Part shown: in pieces, positions 1-13,200 of the stretch
Layout of the letters: every line of letters begins with the position of its first letter
How positions within the stretch are numbered: position 1 is the first letter of the stretch
Made by a program: the position numbers and the translations under genes
Assembly: GCF_963259705.1 (NCBI RefSeq)
Contig: NC_081851.1
Coordinates: 60,906,855-60,970,854 of the forward strand
Direction of reading: 5' to 3'
From: Myotis daubentonii
Taxonomy: Eukaryota > Chordata > Mammalia > Chiroptera > Vespertilionidae
Length of the DNA: 64,000 nucleotides
Notes under the pieces: generated by a model
The model's database searches: none
The model's input: the letters and a program-made list of their open reading frames with translations, nothing else
Told to the model about the DNA's origin: nothing

Positions 1-187
1 TCTCACCCAGTCCCAATGAGGACCGGCCGGCCAGGGAGTGACCACGGGAGGGCTCCAGGGTATGTCCGGCCCTCTTGCCCAGTCCCGATCAGTCTGGCCC
101 TTAGTGGTTGGTGCACATCATAGCGACTGGTCGAGCAGTCGACCAATCAGTCGGACACTTAGCATATTATGGTTTTATTATCTAGGA
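1..187 (-). mobile_element. Helitron (HeliBat-type, non-autonomous), cut by window start
   Basis: Read on the minus strand, the element begins at about 187 with TCCTAGATAATAAAA followed by a CATAATATGC block. This is the usual 5' end of vespertilionid non-autonomous Helitrons. The interior has the typical block around GTCGCTATGATGTGC. The CTAG 3' end lies outside the window. No coding sequence is seen. Confidence 0.75.
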
Positions 188-473
188 TTATATAGGATAG
201 TTTCCTTATTTAGTGGGGAGAATAACTGCAATAAATAACAGGTCAGGAGTTCTTATGGACAGATCTTTGTTTTATATCCCATTGTACCTAGCACAGAGGT
301 GACATAGGTACCCAATAAATATTTGTGAGATTAAAGATGTGTGCCAATTTCCTCTCCGAATAAAGCATGGAAGAAGGTAACTATCACTGAGTGATTGCTC
401 TTCAGAAATATACTATATAATCAGTTATCACTGCTTATTTTCTTTAATGTCAAATTTAAAAGCTCATAAACCA
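188..473. other. DHX57 intron, no feature seen
   Basis: AT-rich unique-looking sequence between the Helitron and a VES SINE. It lies upstream of the first recognisable DHX57 exon, so it is intronic by context. No motif or ORF is convincing. Confidence 0.6.
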
Positions 474-692
474 CCCTGGCTGGTGTGGCTCAGTTGATTG
501 GGGTGTTGTCGCATGGATTCCCAGTCAAGACACATACCTAGGTTGTGAGTTCAGTCCTCAGTCAGGGCCTGTACATGAGGCAATGGATAATTTAGCTCTT
601 TCTTTCTCCTTCCCTCCTTACCTCCCTCCCTCCCTTCCTTTCTCTCTCTAAATAATCTATAAAATATAGTCCTGAGTTAGGATTTGTTTTTT
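474..692 (+). repeat. VES SINE (diverged)
   Basis: tRNA-derived head (TGGCTGGTGTGGCTCAG), CT-rich tail region and A/T-rich 3' end. It is flanked by a 14-bp duplication, AAGCYCATAAACCA, at 460-473 and 693-706 with one mismatch. It is more diverged than most copies here. Confidence 0.8.
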
Positions 693-1207
693 AAGCCCAT
701 AAACCATTAAATGGCATGGTTATTTGATGTGCTACATTTCCACATATGTCTAAATTTAGATTACCAGGTTGGCAAGCAAATTATAGTTTCTTTGTTTCAT
801 TTTCAGTCAAATGTTTATGGATATTTTTTTAGTAATAGAAAGAAGAGTTTTCCTACCTTAACAGACGAGAAGGATAATCTTCCTATAGAAATGTCAGTGA
901 CCAGTGCACTGAAGAAATATGTTTAAAGAGCTTTGCTAATGATGCTTGTATAAGTTAAGGCATTATATTTTCCCACTCTGCTGTTTTTCCTGTTGCAGAA
1001 AGATAATATCCCATTTATCTTGTAGTAATTTAGTCAGAAAATATGTTTTAAAAGTTTGTTATCTATTAATTCCTTGGGGACTTTACAAGAAAACTGAAAG
1101 TGAAAAATCTCAGATTATTGCTTTTTTTTTTTAATTAAAAATAGCTTTATAATCTGTTAGTTTTTCCCTTTTTGCCTCTATCTGATTGCTTCTCTTTATA
1201 TACCCAG
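693..1207. other. DHX57 intron, no feature seen
   Basis: AT-rich intronic sequence ending in a polypyrimidine/CAG acceptor (tacccag at 1201-1207) for the first exon in the window. No other element is recognised. Confidence 0.6.
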
Positions 1208-4200
1208 GTGCTATACTTGTATTTTTACCGGGATTGGCAGAAATCAAAATGCTTTATGAACAGCTACAGTCTAATTCTCTTTTCAACAACAGACGTAGTT
1301 ATCGGTAAGTTAATTGCTTTCTGTATCCGCAATCTCTATTGCAGTTATATGCAAAGAAGAGTAATCAGAAAGGTCTTTTTACAGTCATCACCTTCTTTAG
1401 ATTCTGCTGTCACTCCTCTAGAATACATTTGTTAATGCCAGCTGGAGATAGACAAACCTGTTTGTTCCAGAAAATCAGTCATTCCCATGCCATTAAATAA
1501 AAATATTTCTCTCCACTTAGCATAGTGACTCAGCAAATTTGCATGTAATTCTAGTTGCCAGATACAGGGCACGGGAGAAGCCAGTGTTAGTAACAACAAA
1601 GAAATGATCCCATTTTGAGAAAAAATAATTTTCAGTAATTTCTGTTCTGGTGGAAAGAAACATTGGGTGTGTCTTCATATTGAAGGAGACAACTACTTGA
1701 CAGGTGAAAACTCCCTAGAAATATAAGAATGTAATTTCTTAGTGTACATCACTGTCTCTGCCTCTCGTGCTCTGGATTTAAAAGTAGGGAAAAAATGAAT
1801 GTGTGCTCTTGTAAAATGTCAACTATTTAGTCTTCTTGATTATTTACTACTGAATTACACTCCAGTTTTCCCCAAGTTGATGCAAGGTTTTTAGTTTCAT
1901 AGGATGAGTAAATACTTTGTCAGAATCAGAAAGCACCTTCCCATTCAGAAGAGCTGAGCCCTGAGGGTGGGTGGTGATGGGGAAGCTGCTGATTCTTGGT
2001 GTGATGGTTAAATAGAAATCCACCCACTGTAGTCCAATTTTAGCATTTACACTAGAACACTCACTGTGCTTTTATTGCCTTTCAGATGTGTTGTTCACCC
2101 ACTTCATTCATCTTTATCCAGTGAAGAGCAGCAAGCTGTGTTCATAAAACCTCCTGTAGGTGTAACTAAGATTATAATTTCCACCAACATTGCTGAGACA
2201 TCCATAACCATCGATGATGTTGTCTATGTCATCGATTCTGGGAAAATGAAAGAAAAGAGGTATTATCTTTTGGCAGTATAAGGGAGGGGCTAAAGATGCC
2301 TCATTAGAATGACAAAACTCTTAATAGTTAATGCTATTAAACTACATGGATTGTGTTTGAAAAAATATTTTATGAAAACTGGATATAGATATATGAGTAG
2401 TCTATAGTTGGTTCATATTCTTAAAGTCAGACGGAGATGGAAAGTTTAAGGTTTTGGAAGTAATTAGTTTTCCTCCTTTTTTTATATGCTCTACATGTGC
2501 TTGAATGAAAAAGCATTGATATGGAAGTTGGTATATGTTAATTACTTTGATATTGAAATCATTTCGCAAAGTCTACATATATCCAAACATTACATTGTAC
2601 ACCTTAACTATATACAATTTTTATTTGTCAAAAATAAAGATGAAAAATTTTTTTAAAAAGAGAAGAGTTAAATAGAATGTATGTAGTAGCGTTCGATACC
2701 CTTTAAAGTAGCACTAATCTCCTGCCAGGGACTCAACTGTTGCAGAACACAGAGGACACTGTCCTACAGATGGAAGGTGTTTCATTTAATCTCCATGCTA
2801 AGTCAAGTCTTGGCCAGGTCTTTATAAAATAGCTCTTTCTGACATTTTATTTTTCTTTATAGATATGATGCCAGCAAAGGGATGGAAAGTCTAGAGGATA
2901 CTTTTGTTTCTCAAGCCAATGCTCTGCAAAGAAAAGGTCGAGCTGGTCGTGTTGCATCTGGGGTCTGCTTCCATTTGTTCACTAGCCATCACTTCAGTCA
3001 CCAGCTTTTAAAGCAGCAGCTGCCAGAAATACAAAGAGTGCCATTGGAACAGCTCTGTCTAAGGTACATCCATGTTTTCTTTTTCTTAGTAGGAGACATT
3101 TTGCTGAGAATGGACATGGAAAGAGCTCTTCAGTGTTACCTATACCATTCCTTTTAAGTTTCTGCACATAAAGATCTGTTACATTGGAGAGGATAGTCCT
3201 ATAATAGACCTTAAGAATACCTGAGTCAGAAAAGGAATCTAACATATCGAGAATAAGTTAGAGGTTCCATCAATATTAAATCATCACATGGAAAAATCAA
3301 CAGCCTCATTATCAGGTAGAGCAAAGTGAACAAAAACTACTTAAAAACTCCATTATTTACCAGATGAACAAATAAGAATAAGTATGATAAAATGGAATTT
3401 AATGAATGAATGATCAAACTCAACGTTACTGCAGTTGGGAAATCTATGGTTCAACCTATCTGAAAATTTGCTTGGCATTATACAAGAACTCTAAAACTGT
3501 CCGTGCCCTTAGGCCCACTCATCACTGGGTCTAAGTGAGGTATGCCCATAAAATAGTAACGCAAAGGAAAAAAGTTACTTGTGTAAAGATGTTATAGCTC
3601 TTCTTTTATCCAGCAAATTTATTTTAAGAGCCTTCCATTTGCCAGGGGTTGGGCTAAGCACAGGGGTACTGTAGGATACAAGTGTTCATAGTGAAGAAAC
3701 TGGGCAAGCAGATGCCTTGAATTAAGGTAGTAACAATGCAAATGAAGAGCAGGGAAGGGATTGGAGAGAGCTTTGAAGTTGATTGACCCTTGAGGGAGTA
3801 TGAGAGAAGGGGAAATGTTATATAAATAGCACATATGATTTAAAAACAACACAAATACGACAGTGGGGAAATAGGTAAATTCTGTAGGCCAACATGGTTC
3901 ATTATTATTATTATTTATTTTTTATTTTTATTTTTTGCTAAATAAAAATTTAAGTGGATTACTGTCAAGGCATATGTTAAAGTGAAACATCTATGTGATC
4001 TAAGTGGAAAAAAGCTAGATACCAAATATGTGTCCATTAGAAAATATGTAAAATTGTATTTTATAGGTTCACAGCTTAAAAAGGAACTGCATATAAGTGA
4101 AATAAAGAAATGTAAGATTTTTCTCCTCTGAAAAATGCTTAAATTCATAATGTAAAACAATAGCTTTTCAAGAGCTGTGAAAAGTCAGGACACAGTGCAG

Positions 4201-7200
4201 ATTGATTTTAGAAACAATTATTATGCAATTTAAGATGTGGGAAAGAGAATAAGTGGATCATTCCAATTTTATTTCATGATTTGATTCTACTATTATGGAA
4301 AGAAGCATTTTGAAAGTTTATAGAGAGAATTTTCTTAATCTCAATAAATTTTAGAATCTGAATGTGTTTCTGCAATTAATTGTTGGAGAATGAGGAGACA
4401 TAAGAAATTTTTTTTTAAACCAACATTGTCTGGCTTATGAAAGCATATATCTAAGAAATTATAAACTACTAGAGGCCCTCTATACAAAATTCATGCACGG
4501 CAGAGTCCCTAGCAGCTGCCTGTCAGGGCCTTCCTTCATTCCACACTGCCCCCTGGTGGTCAGCACACGTCATAGCAAGTGGTCGAACTCCCAAGGGGAC
4601 ACATTGCATATTAGGCTTTTATATATATAAATTTTTATTCAAGAAAGAAGCTTATTTCTTGGTGTGATCCCATCATAAATAAAATTGTCAAATTATTTTT
4701 TCCCCCAGAATTAAAATTTTGGAAATGTTTAGCACTCATAATCTCCAATCGGTGTTCTCTCGGCTCATTGAACCACCACACCCTGATTCTCTTCGTGCCT
4801 CAAAAATACGATTACGAGACTTGGGAGCATTAACTACAGATGAAAAACTGACCCCTCTTGGGTATCACTTAGCCTCTCTGCCTGTGGATGTGAGAATTGG
4901 CAAACTGATGCTATTTGGGTCTATCTTCCGCTGCTTGGATCCTGCTCTCACCATCGCTGCCAGTTTGGCTTTTAAGTCTCCTTTTGTAAGTAAACAACAT
5001 TCATCTAAAATGGAGTCCAGGCCCCGCCAGCGTGGCTTAGTGGTTGAACATCGACCTATGAATCAGGAGGTCATGGTTCGATTCCCAGTGGGGGCACATG
5101 CCGGCGTTGCAGGCTTTATCCCCAGTGAAGGACGTGCAGGAAGCAGCCAATCAATGTTTCTTTCTCATCATTGATGTTTCTATCTCTCTCTCTTTCTCTC
5201 TGTCATTTCCTCTCCAAAATCAATAAAAATATATTTAAAAATTAAAATAAAATAAATTAGAGTCCATTGGTCTCTAAGGGGACTGTGGGGCTACAGGGTT
5301 ATGTGAGCCCCCTAAAAATTTTCTTGTACTTGTATGTGAATTTTTCAGGGTACAGTGTCTATAACTTTTATCTGACCCTCAAATAAATCCATACCCCAAA
5401 TGAAGATGAAGAACTGGAGATCTAACTTATTAAAATAATCTAAATTTTTTTAATTAAAAAACTTGCTAAACTTGCTCATTATAGGAAAATCAGGAAATGC
5501 AAACACGTACTAGTAAAAGGTCCCTCTGCGTGATTTTACCAGGAAGTAAATACATTGGACCACTTCCTTTTTTTAACAGCTTTATTGAAATACTAGAGGT
5601 CTGATGCACAAAATTCATGCAAGCGGCTCGGACCCCCCGCAGCCGCCTCTGCCTCAGCCCTCGCCCGCCACAGCTTTGTCCAGAAGGTCGTCTGGAAGGA
5701 TGTCCAGTCTAATTAGCATATTATGCTTTTATTATTATAGATAATTCATCCAAAGTATACAACTCATTAGTTTTTAATACTGTGTGCAGTCATCACCATA
5801 GTCAGATTTAGAATATTTTACCACCTCATAAAGAGATCCCATAACTATTACTCCCCAGTTCCCTTTAATCCTCTCATCCACTCCAATCCAGTCTACTTTC
5901 TGTCTCTATAGATTTGCCTCTTCTGGACATTTAATATTGATGAAATAATATAATATGTGGTCTTTTCTGACAGGCTTCTTCACTTAGTATAATGCCTTTA
6001 AGATTCATCTATATTACAGCATGCATCAGTACTTCATCCTTTTTATGGCCAAATAATATTCCTTTGTATGAATATACCACACTTTATTTATGCATTCAGT
6101 ACCTGATGGACATTTGTGGTTGTTTCCATCTCAAGTATTTTCTGATTTCTTTTTAGTTTTTCTGGTACCAGTTGGTTATTTAGGCATGTGTTCTTTAATG
6201 TCCACATACTTATGAGTTTCCCAGTTGTTTCCATTATTGATTTCTAATTTCATTCTATTATGGTCAGAGAACATACTTTGTATTATTTTAGCCCTTTAAA
6301 GGTTATTAAGCTTTGAATTATGGCCAACCATATAGTCTGTCCTGCAGAGTGTGTCATGTGGACTTAAGAATGGGTGTTCTACTGTTGTTGGATAGCGTGT
6401 CACTCAGCCTCCTTCACCGTGGCTTGTCTCAGAGAGATCGGGGAATAGATTAATGTACCCATTTTATTCAGCTTTAATGTTATACTTCATAAAATTGTAA
6501 ACACATAGATCTGCAAAAAGATCTTAGTTCAGTCCCCTCATTTAACAACAAATGACAAAACCAAGGACCTGAGTGGGTAATGTAGCTTACTCAGGGGCAT
6601 GTGGGTCGGTAGTGTTGTGAGTAGGACCTCTGTCTCAAATCGTCTAAATAAACCTCTCACTGGCTGCTTTGTTTTATTGGAATACAGAAATATTAATGTT
6701 CATTACAAATACTGATGTCATCCTTAGCCTAAACTAAGCATCTGCCCTTTGCTGGGTTTTGTAAACGTAATGTTAATTTCCCAAATATAATCCTTTTCCC
6801 ACCGGCCCTCCTAAAAAGGAAGGTGTTTGAAAAGTTAGAATTTTAGCCGAAACCGGTTTGGCTCAGTGGATAGAGCGTCGGCCTGTGGACTGAAAGGTCC
6901 CGGGTTCGATTCCGGTCAAAGGCATGTACCTGGGTTGCAGGCACATCCCCAGTAGGAGATGTGCAAGAGGCAGCTCATCGATGTTTCTCTCTCATCGATG
7001 TTTCTAACTCTCTATCTCTCTCTCCCTTCCTCTCTGTAAAAAATCAATAAAAAAATATATTTAAAAAAAAAAAAAAAAAGAAAAGTTAGAATTTTAGATT
7101 TCAGATCTAGCTTTCAGAATGAGTGTCTCTTTAATGACATCTTGCCACCAGGAACTAAAAGACCTAGTAGAGCTTATTTGGGGTGGACAGACAGACTCAC

Positions 7201-10200
7201 AAGGGCAAATAGCGGTAGCTTGCCCATAATGCCTATAATCAGCCACAAACTGAGTACTCTTTGTGCCGCACACACACTTCCCAGGGCCCTTTGCTTCAGC
7301 AGTAGGAAAGTCCATGTGAAACCGGAGGTAAAATGTGTCCTTCAAATCTGATGTTCCTCACTTAGGTGTCTCCCTGGGATAAAAAAGAGGAAGCTAACCA
7401 GAAAAAGTTAGAATTTGCATTCGCAAACAGTGATTATCTGGCCCTTCTACAAGCATATAAGGTAAGTATATAACCTAATAGCTGAGGATTATTCCAGAGC
7501 TGGTGCTAAAGACAGAGAAAGTTCATTTTGATTTTCTTCAACATGTAGGGGTGGCAGCTAAGTCTGAAAGAAGGTATGCGAACAAGTTACAATTACTGCA
7601 GACAGAACTTCTTGTCGGGCAGAGTTCTTCAGGTGAGTCGTTTCTGTGGCAGTTTGTTCTCATTCATTTTCTATTGGAGTAGCACGTCAGAGGGTGCTGC
7701 AGCTTCATCTTGTGTGTCCTGCCTTGACATTGACAATGTTATTTCTGGAATATGCTCAGCTTCACCAGCTGTGTGAGACAGACTCCTGAACTACGCATGA
7801 CATCGGCCTTCTGTGCTAAACCTTTTCCCTTTTTCAGTGAGCTTGTGTTTACTTACGGGGAGGGCGGGGAAATATAGGCTCTCCGAAGCTTGCTGCTTAC
7901 TCGAAGTCAGGTTTTTTTTTTGTTTTTTTTTAATTAAATCTTTATTGTTCAGATTATTACATTTGTTCCTTTTTTTCCCCCCCCATAACTCCCCTCCTCC
8001 CAGTTCCCGCCCCACCCTCCGCCCTCACTCCCCACCCACTGTCCTCATCCATAGGTGCACGATTTTTGTCCAGTCTCTTCCCACATCTCCCACACCCCTT
8101 TCCCCCCCAAGAATAGTCAGTCCATTCCCTTTCTATGTCCCTGATTCTATTATAATCAACAGTTCATTCTGTTCATCAGATTATTTATTCACTTGATTCT
8201 TAGATTCACTTGTTGATAGATGCATATTTGTTGTTCATAATTTGTATCTTTACCTTTTTCTTCCTCTTCCTCTTCTTAAAGGATACCTTTCAGCATTTCA
8301 TATAATCCTGGTTTGGTGGTGATGAACTCCTTTAGCTTTTCCTTATCTGTGAAGCTTTTTATCTGACCTTCAATTCTGAATGATAGCTTTGCTGGATAAA
8401 GTAATCTTGGTTGTAGGTTCTTGGTATTCATCACTTTGAATATTTCTTGCCACTCCCTTCTGGCCTGCAAAGTTTCTGTTGAGAAATCAGCTGACAGTCG
8501 TATGGGTATTCCCTTGTAGGTAACTGAGTTACTTTCTCTTGCTGTTTTTAAGATTCTCTCTTTATCTTTTGCTCTTGGCATTTTAATTATGATGTGTCTT
8601 GGTGTGGTCCTCTTTGGATTCCTTTTGTTTGGGGTTCTCCGCGCTTCTTGGACCTGTAAGTCCTTTTCTTTCACCAGGTGGGGGAAGTTTTCTGTCATTA
8701 TTTCTTCAAATAGGTTTTCAATATCTTGCTCTCTCTCATCTTCTGGCACCCCTATAATTCTGATGTTGGTACGCTTGAAGCTGTCCCAGAGGCTCCTTAC
8801 ACTATCCTCGCATTTTTGGATTCTTTTTTCATTTTGCTTTTCCGGTTGGATGTTTTTTGCTTCCTCGCATTTCAAATCATTGACTTGATTCTTGCGCTCC
8901 TCTGGTCTGCTGTCGGGCGTCTGTATAATATTTGTTATTTCAGTCCGTGTGTGCTTAATTTCTAGTTGGTTCCCCAATATAAGATCGAGGGTCTTATTAG
9001 TTTTCGTGTAGATCTCATTAAGTTTATCGGCAGCTTCTAAACAGTTCTTGAGAGACCTTAAAAGTGTGGTTCTGAACTCTATTTCTTCCATTGACAATTT
9101 TGTCCTGTTTCTTTGTCTCCGCATTTTGTTATGCTTCCTTGGTGCACCCCCTAGTGGTCTTTGTTCGAAGTCTTATAGATAAATCTTGATTGTTGTAGCT
9201 AATTCCAGGGAGGGTTTGACCTCCAGGCCAAGTGGCTATGAGAATCAGCTGTGTCAGCAGTGAGAGAACTTCTGTCCTCTAGGGAGGTGCTAATCTAGCC
9301 TTTGCCTGAGGCTATCCGGCAAATGCCTCTGTGCAGGGCTTGGGCGGGGCGGGTCGCACAGGATCAACAGGGTGGGCCGGAGAGAGCAGTTATGGCGGCT
9401 CTCAGTCCTGTCCCCAGGGGCTCTGCCTCTCTGAGTCCCAGCACCCGCTGCAAAGCTCGGAGAGAAAGCTGCACTCGCCCTGACCGAAGCTAGACAGTCC
9501 CCTTCTCCCGTTTGAGTCTGGGTCCCTAAAGACTCGCCCGGATCTGGTGCTCAGAGTCTGCGACTCCCTCCCGATTGAAAACGCCAACCGCGCCCTCCTC
9601 CGCCAGCCCGCTCCGGGCACTCCGCACCTCAGAATTTGACTTCAGCACTGCGCCTCCTCTGAGTGTCCGTATGCGTTTCTCTTTCCTCCTAGTTGTAGGA
9701 CTTCCACTCAGCCAGCATTCCTGTGGTTCTGGGTGATGTCCCTTCCGTTTTTTGGTTTCACTTTTGAAGTAGTTGTTCAAAGCAGCAAACTCCGGCGTTA
9801 ACCTATGCCGCCATCTTGGTTCTCCGAAGTCAGTTTTTTTTAGTAATTTTACCAGGCATTCTCAACCTGGGTCCATAACCCTTGAAATTGTATGCAAAAT
9901 CATATCCTTATACATATGTGCCTTATTTTGGTAGAGGAATCATGCTTTTAGCAGGTTCTCAAAGTGGGTTATGAGCATCCTTAACCCCAATCCTCCCCCT
10001 AAAACCAAAGAATGAATACTGAACCAGATTTTCCTCGTGAGTTTTCCTTATGCCCATCAGAGGCTACTATGTCAATGATGAGTACACAGGAAAGAAAAAG
10101 GTGTATCATCTTCTGTGTGGTAGCAGGCAGGGCTCTGCCCTCTGTTGTGACAGTGTTTCTAGATCCCCCTCCAAAGTGGCACAAGAACCCAGATACTGAT

Positions 10201-13200
10201 GGTGCTCATCTTTTTTTTTTTTTTTAAATATATTTTATTGATTTTTTACAGAGAGGAAGGGAGAAGGATAGTTAGAAACATCGATGAGAGAGAAACATTG
10301 ATCAGCTACCTCCCGCACACCCCCCACCGGGGATGCGCCTGCAACCAAGGCACATGCCCTTGACTGGAATCGAACCTGGGACCCTTGAGTCTACAGGCTG
10401 ACGCTCTATCCACTGAGCCAAACCGGTTAGGGCGGTGCACATCTTTGAGTAATGTTTTACTTGAAGGTTTTGAGGCTGGAAGGGGGAAGAACGTTCCTTT
10501 CATATTAAAAGATGGCCTGGAGTAGAACACAAAATTAATGTCCTTAGTACTTACCAGAACCTGACATTATTTATGTATCTCTCTATCCCAGAAGCTCCAT
10601 CAGAGCAGAGACCTTATCTGTTTTGTCCAACACTCTATCCCCAGTGCCTAGAACAATGCATGCATGCCAGTATTTGCCTTCATTCTCATCTGCCTTTAGA
10701 TGTACTTATGTGAGGCATTTTGAGAAAGCAAAGGTTCTAGCTGTATTATAAGTACATCGAAAGCAATAATTTTTCAGTCATGGCTGCACATTAGATTCAC
10801 CTGAGGAAGCTTACAACAAAAAAGTAAAAATGCCCAGGTTCCACCCCATGCCAGTTTCATTGGCTCTCCAGGGGTAGGGCCTCAGCATCTGTTTACTGTC
10901 ATTGTTGGGTTGACCAAGTGATTCTAATACACAGCAAGAGTTAGAGTCACTAATCTAAAGGACATTTTTATATGTAAGATGCAATAATACATATTTCCTC
11001 TGGTCATTAAGATTTTTTAAGTATAAATTATATTTCTTTTAAATTACAATTTTTACTAAATTTACTTATTCTTTTTTTTTCCAGGATACATGTAGATTTT
11101 GCTGTGCTCTATGAGGTCCATCAAATAGAGTTCCCTCTTTTCACTAAACTCTAGCTTGCTTTAACAAGATGTCAGTGAAAGCCATGTCTTTATTTATGGC
11201 ATATTTAACTCCCGTTATATTTTGCCATGTTCCATATGTACTGGAGACATTCCTAGAAAACACTCACATTGTCATCAAGAGACAGGATAGTGTTGCTTCG
11301 CTCTCGGTTCCCATGATGTCTTTATCTCCTTTTCTGTTGTCTGATGTGCAGCTTATATTTGAACAGAAGCCAGAAGAGAAGGAGGTTTGGGCTTTTTCTT
11401 TCTCATACTTGTGCTCAGCTACAAAAAGGAGGGTCTAAATCTAAGCCAGTTAATAATGTTCCTATTCCTAGGAAAAGATGTGAGCCAGCGAGACCTCAAG
11501 GTAAGCGAAAGGGAAAGTGGTGAATGCAGAACCAACCACTCTAGGCTCAGGTAAAGAACTAAGAGGACCTGAGCAGAGATGCAGGTAGGAAAGACCTAGG
11601 CAGTGTCACCTGGAGTCGGGTCCCAAACAAAATTAACTGCATTTTTTGCTGACCTGAGAATCTCCAGGAACATCAGACCTATCCCAAATCCAAAATCCAA
11701 TGAACATGATTTTTAAAATGTAATCTAGAGGTAAATGGATGGTCTTTGGGGGTTTTGTAGCTTATTGATTTCTCTGTAACTATTTAGCTCTGCTGGTTTG
11801 CATACATGTAAACTGCCTTTTTGGAAATGACCTGTTTGATGAACCCATATGAGCCTCATTACTGTCCACTGAAGTAATGAGTTTCTGTCTCATTCATCAT
11901 TGTAAGACTGTCTCCACTTACCTTTGATATGTTGATGCCCCTGCTTAAACACTTTCTCTACTTATTTCAGGAAATGGCCAGCCTCAAACGGCAATTTACT
12001 GAACTGTTATCAGATATAGGCTTTGCAAAGGAGGGACTCAGAGCCAGAGAAATTGAGAAAAGGGCCCTGGGAGGAGATGGCATCCTGGAAGCCACAGGAG
12101 AAGAGGTAAAGAATGTGTAATTAGCTCTTATTTCTCTTTAATTCGCACATGGATACTATTTTAACTCAGGAACACATGTAGGCATCCTCCACTCAAGCCT
12201 GTGAGCAGTGGTTTTGTGGCAGTCTTGGTTTTCTTCTTTCCACAAATGAGTGTCCGCTAACACTGATAAAACCAGAAGGGTTTTTGTTTTTTAAATTTCA
12301 CACTGATTCTTGATAAATCCGTAAGAGGTAGAATCGACTTTCCAATAATGTCTTCTTAAATCAGACCAGCTTTTTCCCAACCAATAGTAATTTTTTGTAT
12401 AACTATAGGAAGAACACTTCTTCAAGATGAACCTGATGCCACTCTGTTCTAAGCGAAGTTAGTACTTTCTGGAGATTGTGAGCATCTCATGAACCAGAAT
12501 CTTTCTCTCTACTGAGCCTTAGGAACACTGGCTTTGTAGCTGCTTTGCAGAAATCTGGGAAGAGTTTTCATGGGCTTCTTAGAGTGGGTCCTGTGTGAAT
12601 GTGTTCCGATAGATCTATTTTTCACTTAGAAAATACAATTTTTTTAGCACAGGGATAGAAGTTAGAAGCTTTTGTCTGTTTTAAAATAGAAATCAAATGA
12701 CATATAATGGTAAATTCCAGGGCACAGACAAAAGTAGTCACATTACTTATGAAATTAATGCTGCATTTCTCTCACAGGCAAATTCAAATGCTGAGAACCC
12801 CAAGCTGATATCAGCAATGCTGTGTGCTGCTCTGTATCCAAATGTAGTGCAGGTAACAAAATGCTTTTCCTGGATTCTCCCACAACTTGTCTCACTTGGA
12901 GCCAAGGATATAAGTTAAGTCATAGCATTAATCATCTCACACATGCAAACACACACACAGCCTTTTAAACTTAGTGTATATTTCTAAACCTTCACTTCCT
13001 TAACCTGTTTAGATGCATTGTTCAAGAACATTTATTGTATAAAATGGGTTGCTTCTTTAATCCTTCTGACATATTATGACATTCCAGGAATTACAATGGA
13101 CATATATGTTACTTTCTCAGCAAACCTATGCCTAAATAACTATCCTTCTGTGTTAGATAGGAACTTGATTTGACTACATTTCTCTTATGCCCTTTCCCTG

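Noticed and set aside
6847..6930. tRNA-like sequence with A- and B-box in many places
   Set aside because: These belong to VES SINE heads; each continues into a CT-rich segment and A-rich tail with TSD, so they are not tRNA genes.
8589..8965. plus-strand ORFs over the HAL1
   Set aside because: Shadows of the ORF1 frame on the opposite strand.
11169..11438. 89-codon ORF in a DHX57 intron
   Set aside because: No domain, no splice frame compatible with DHX57.
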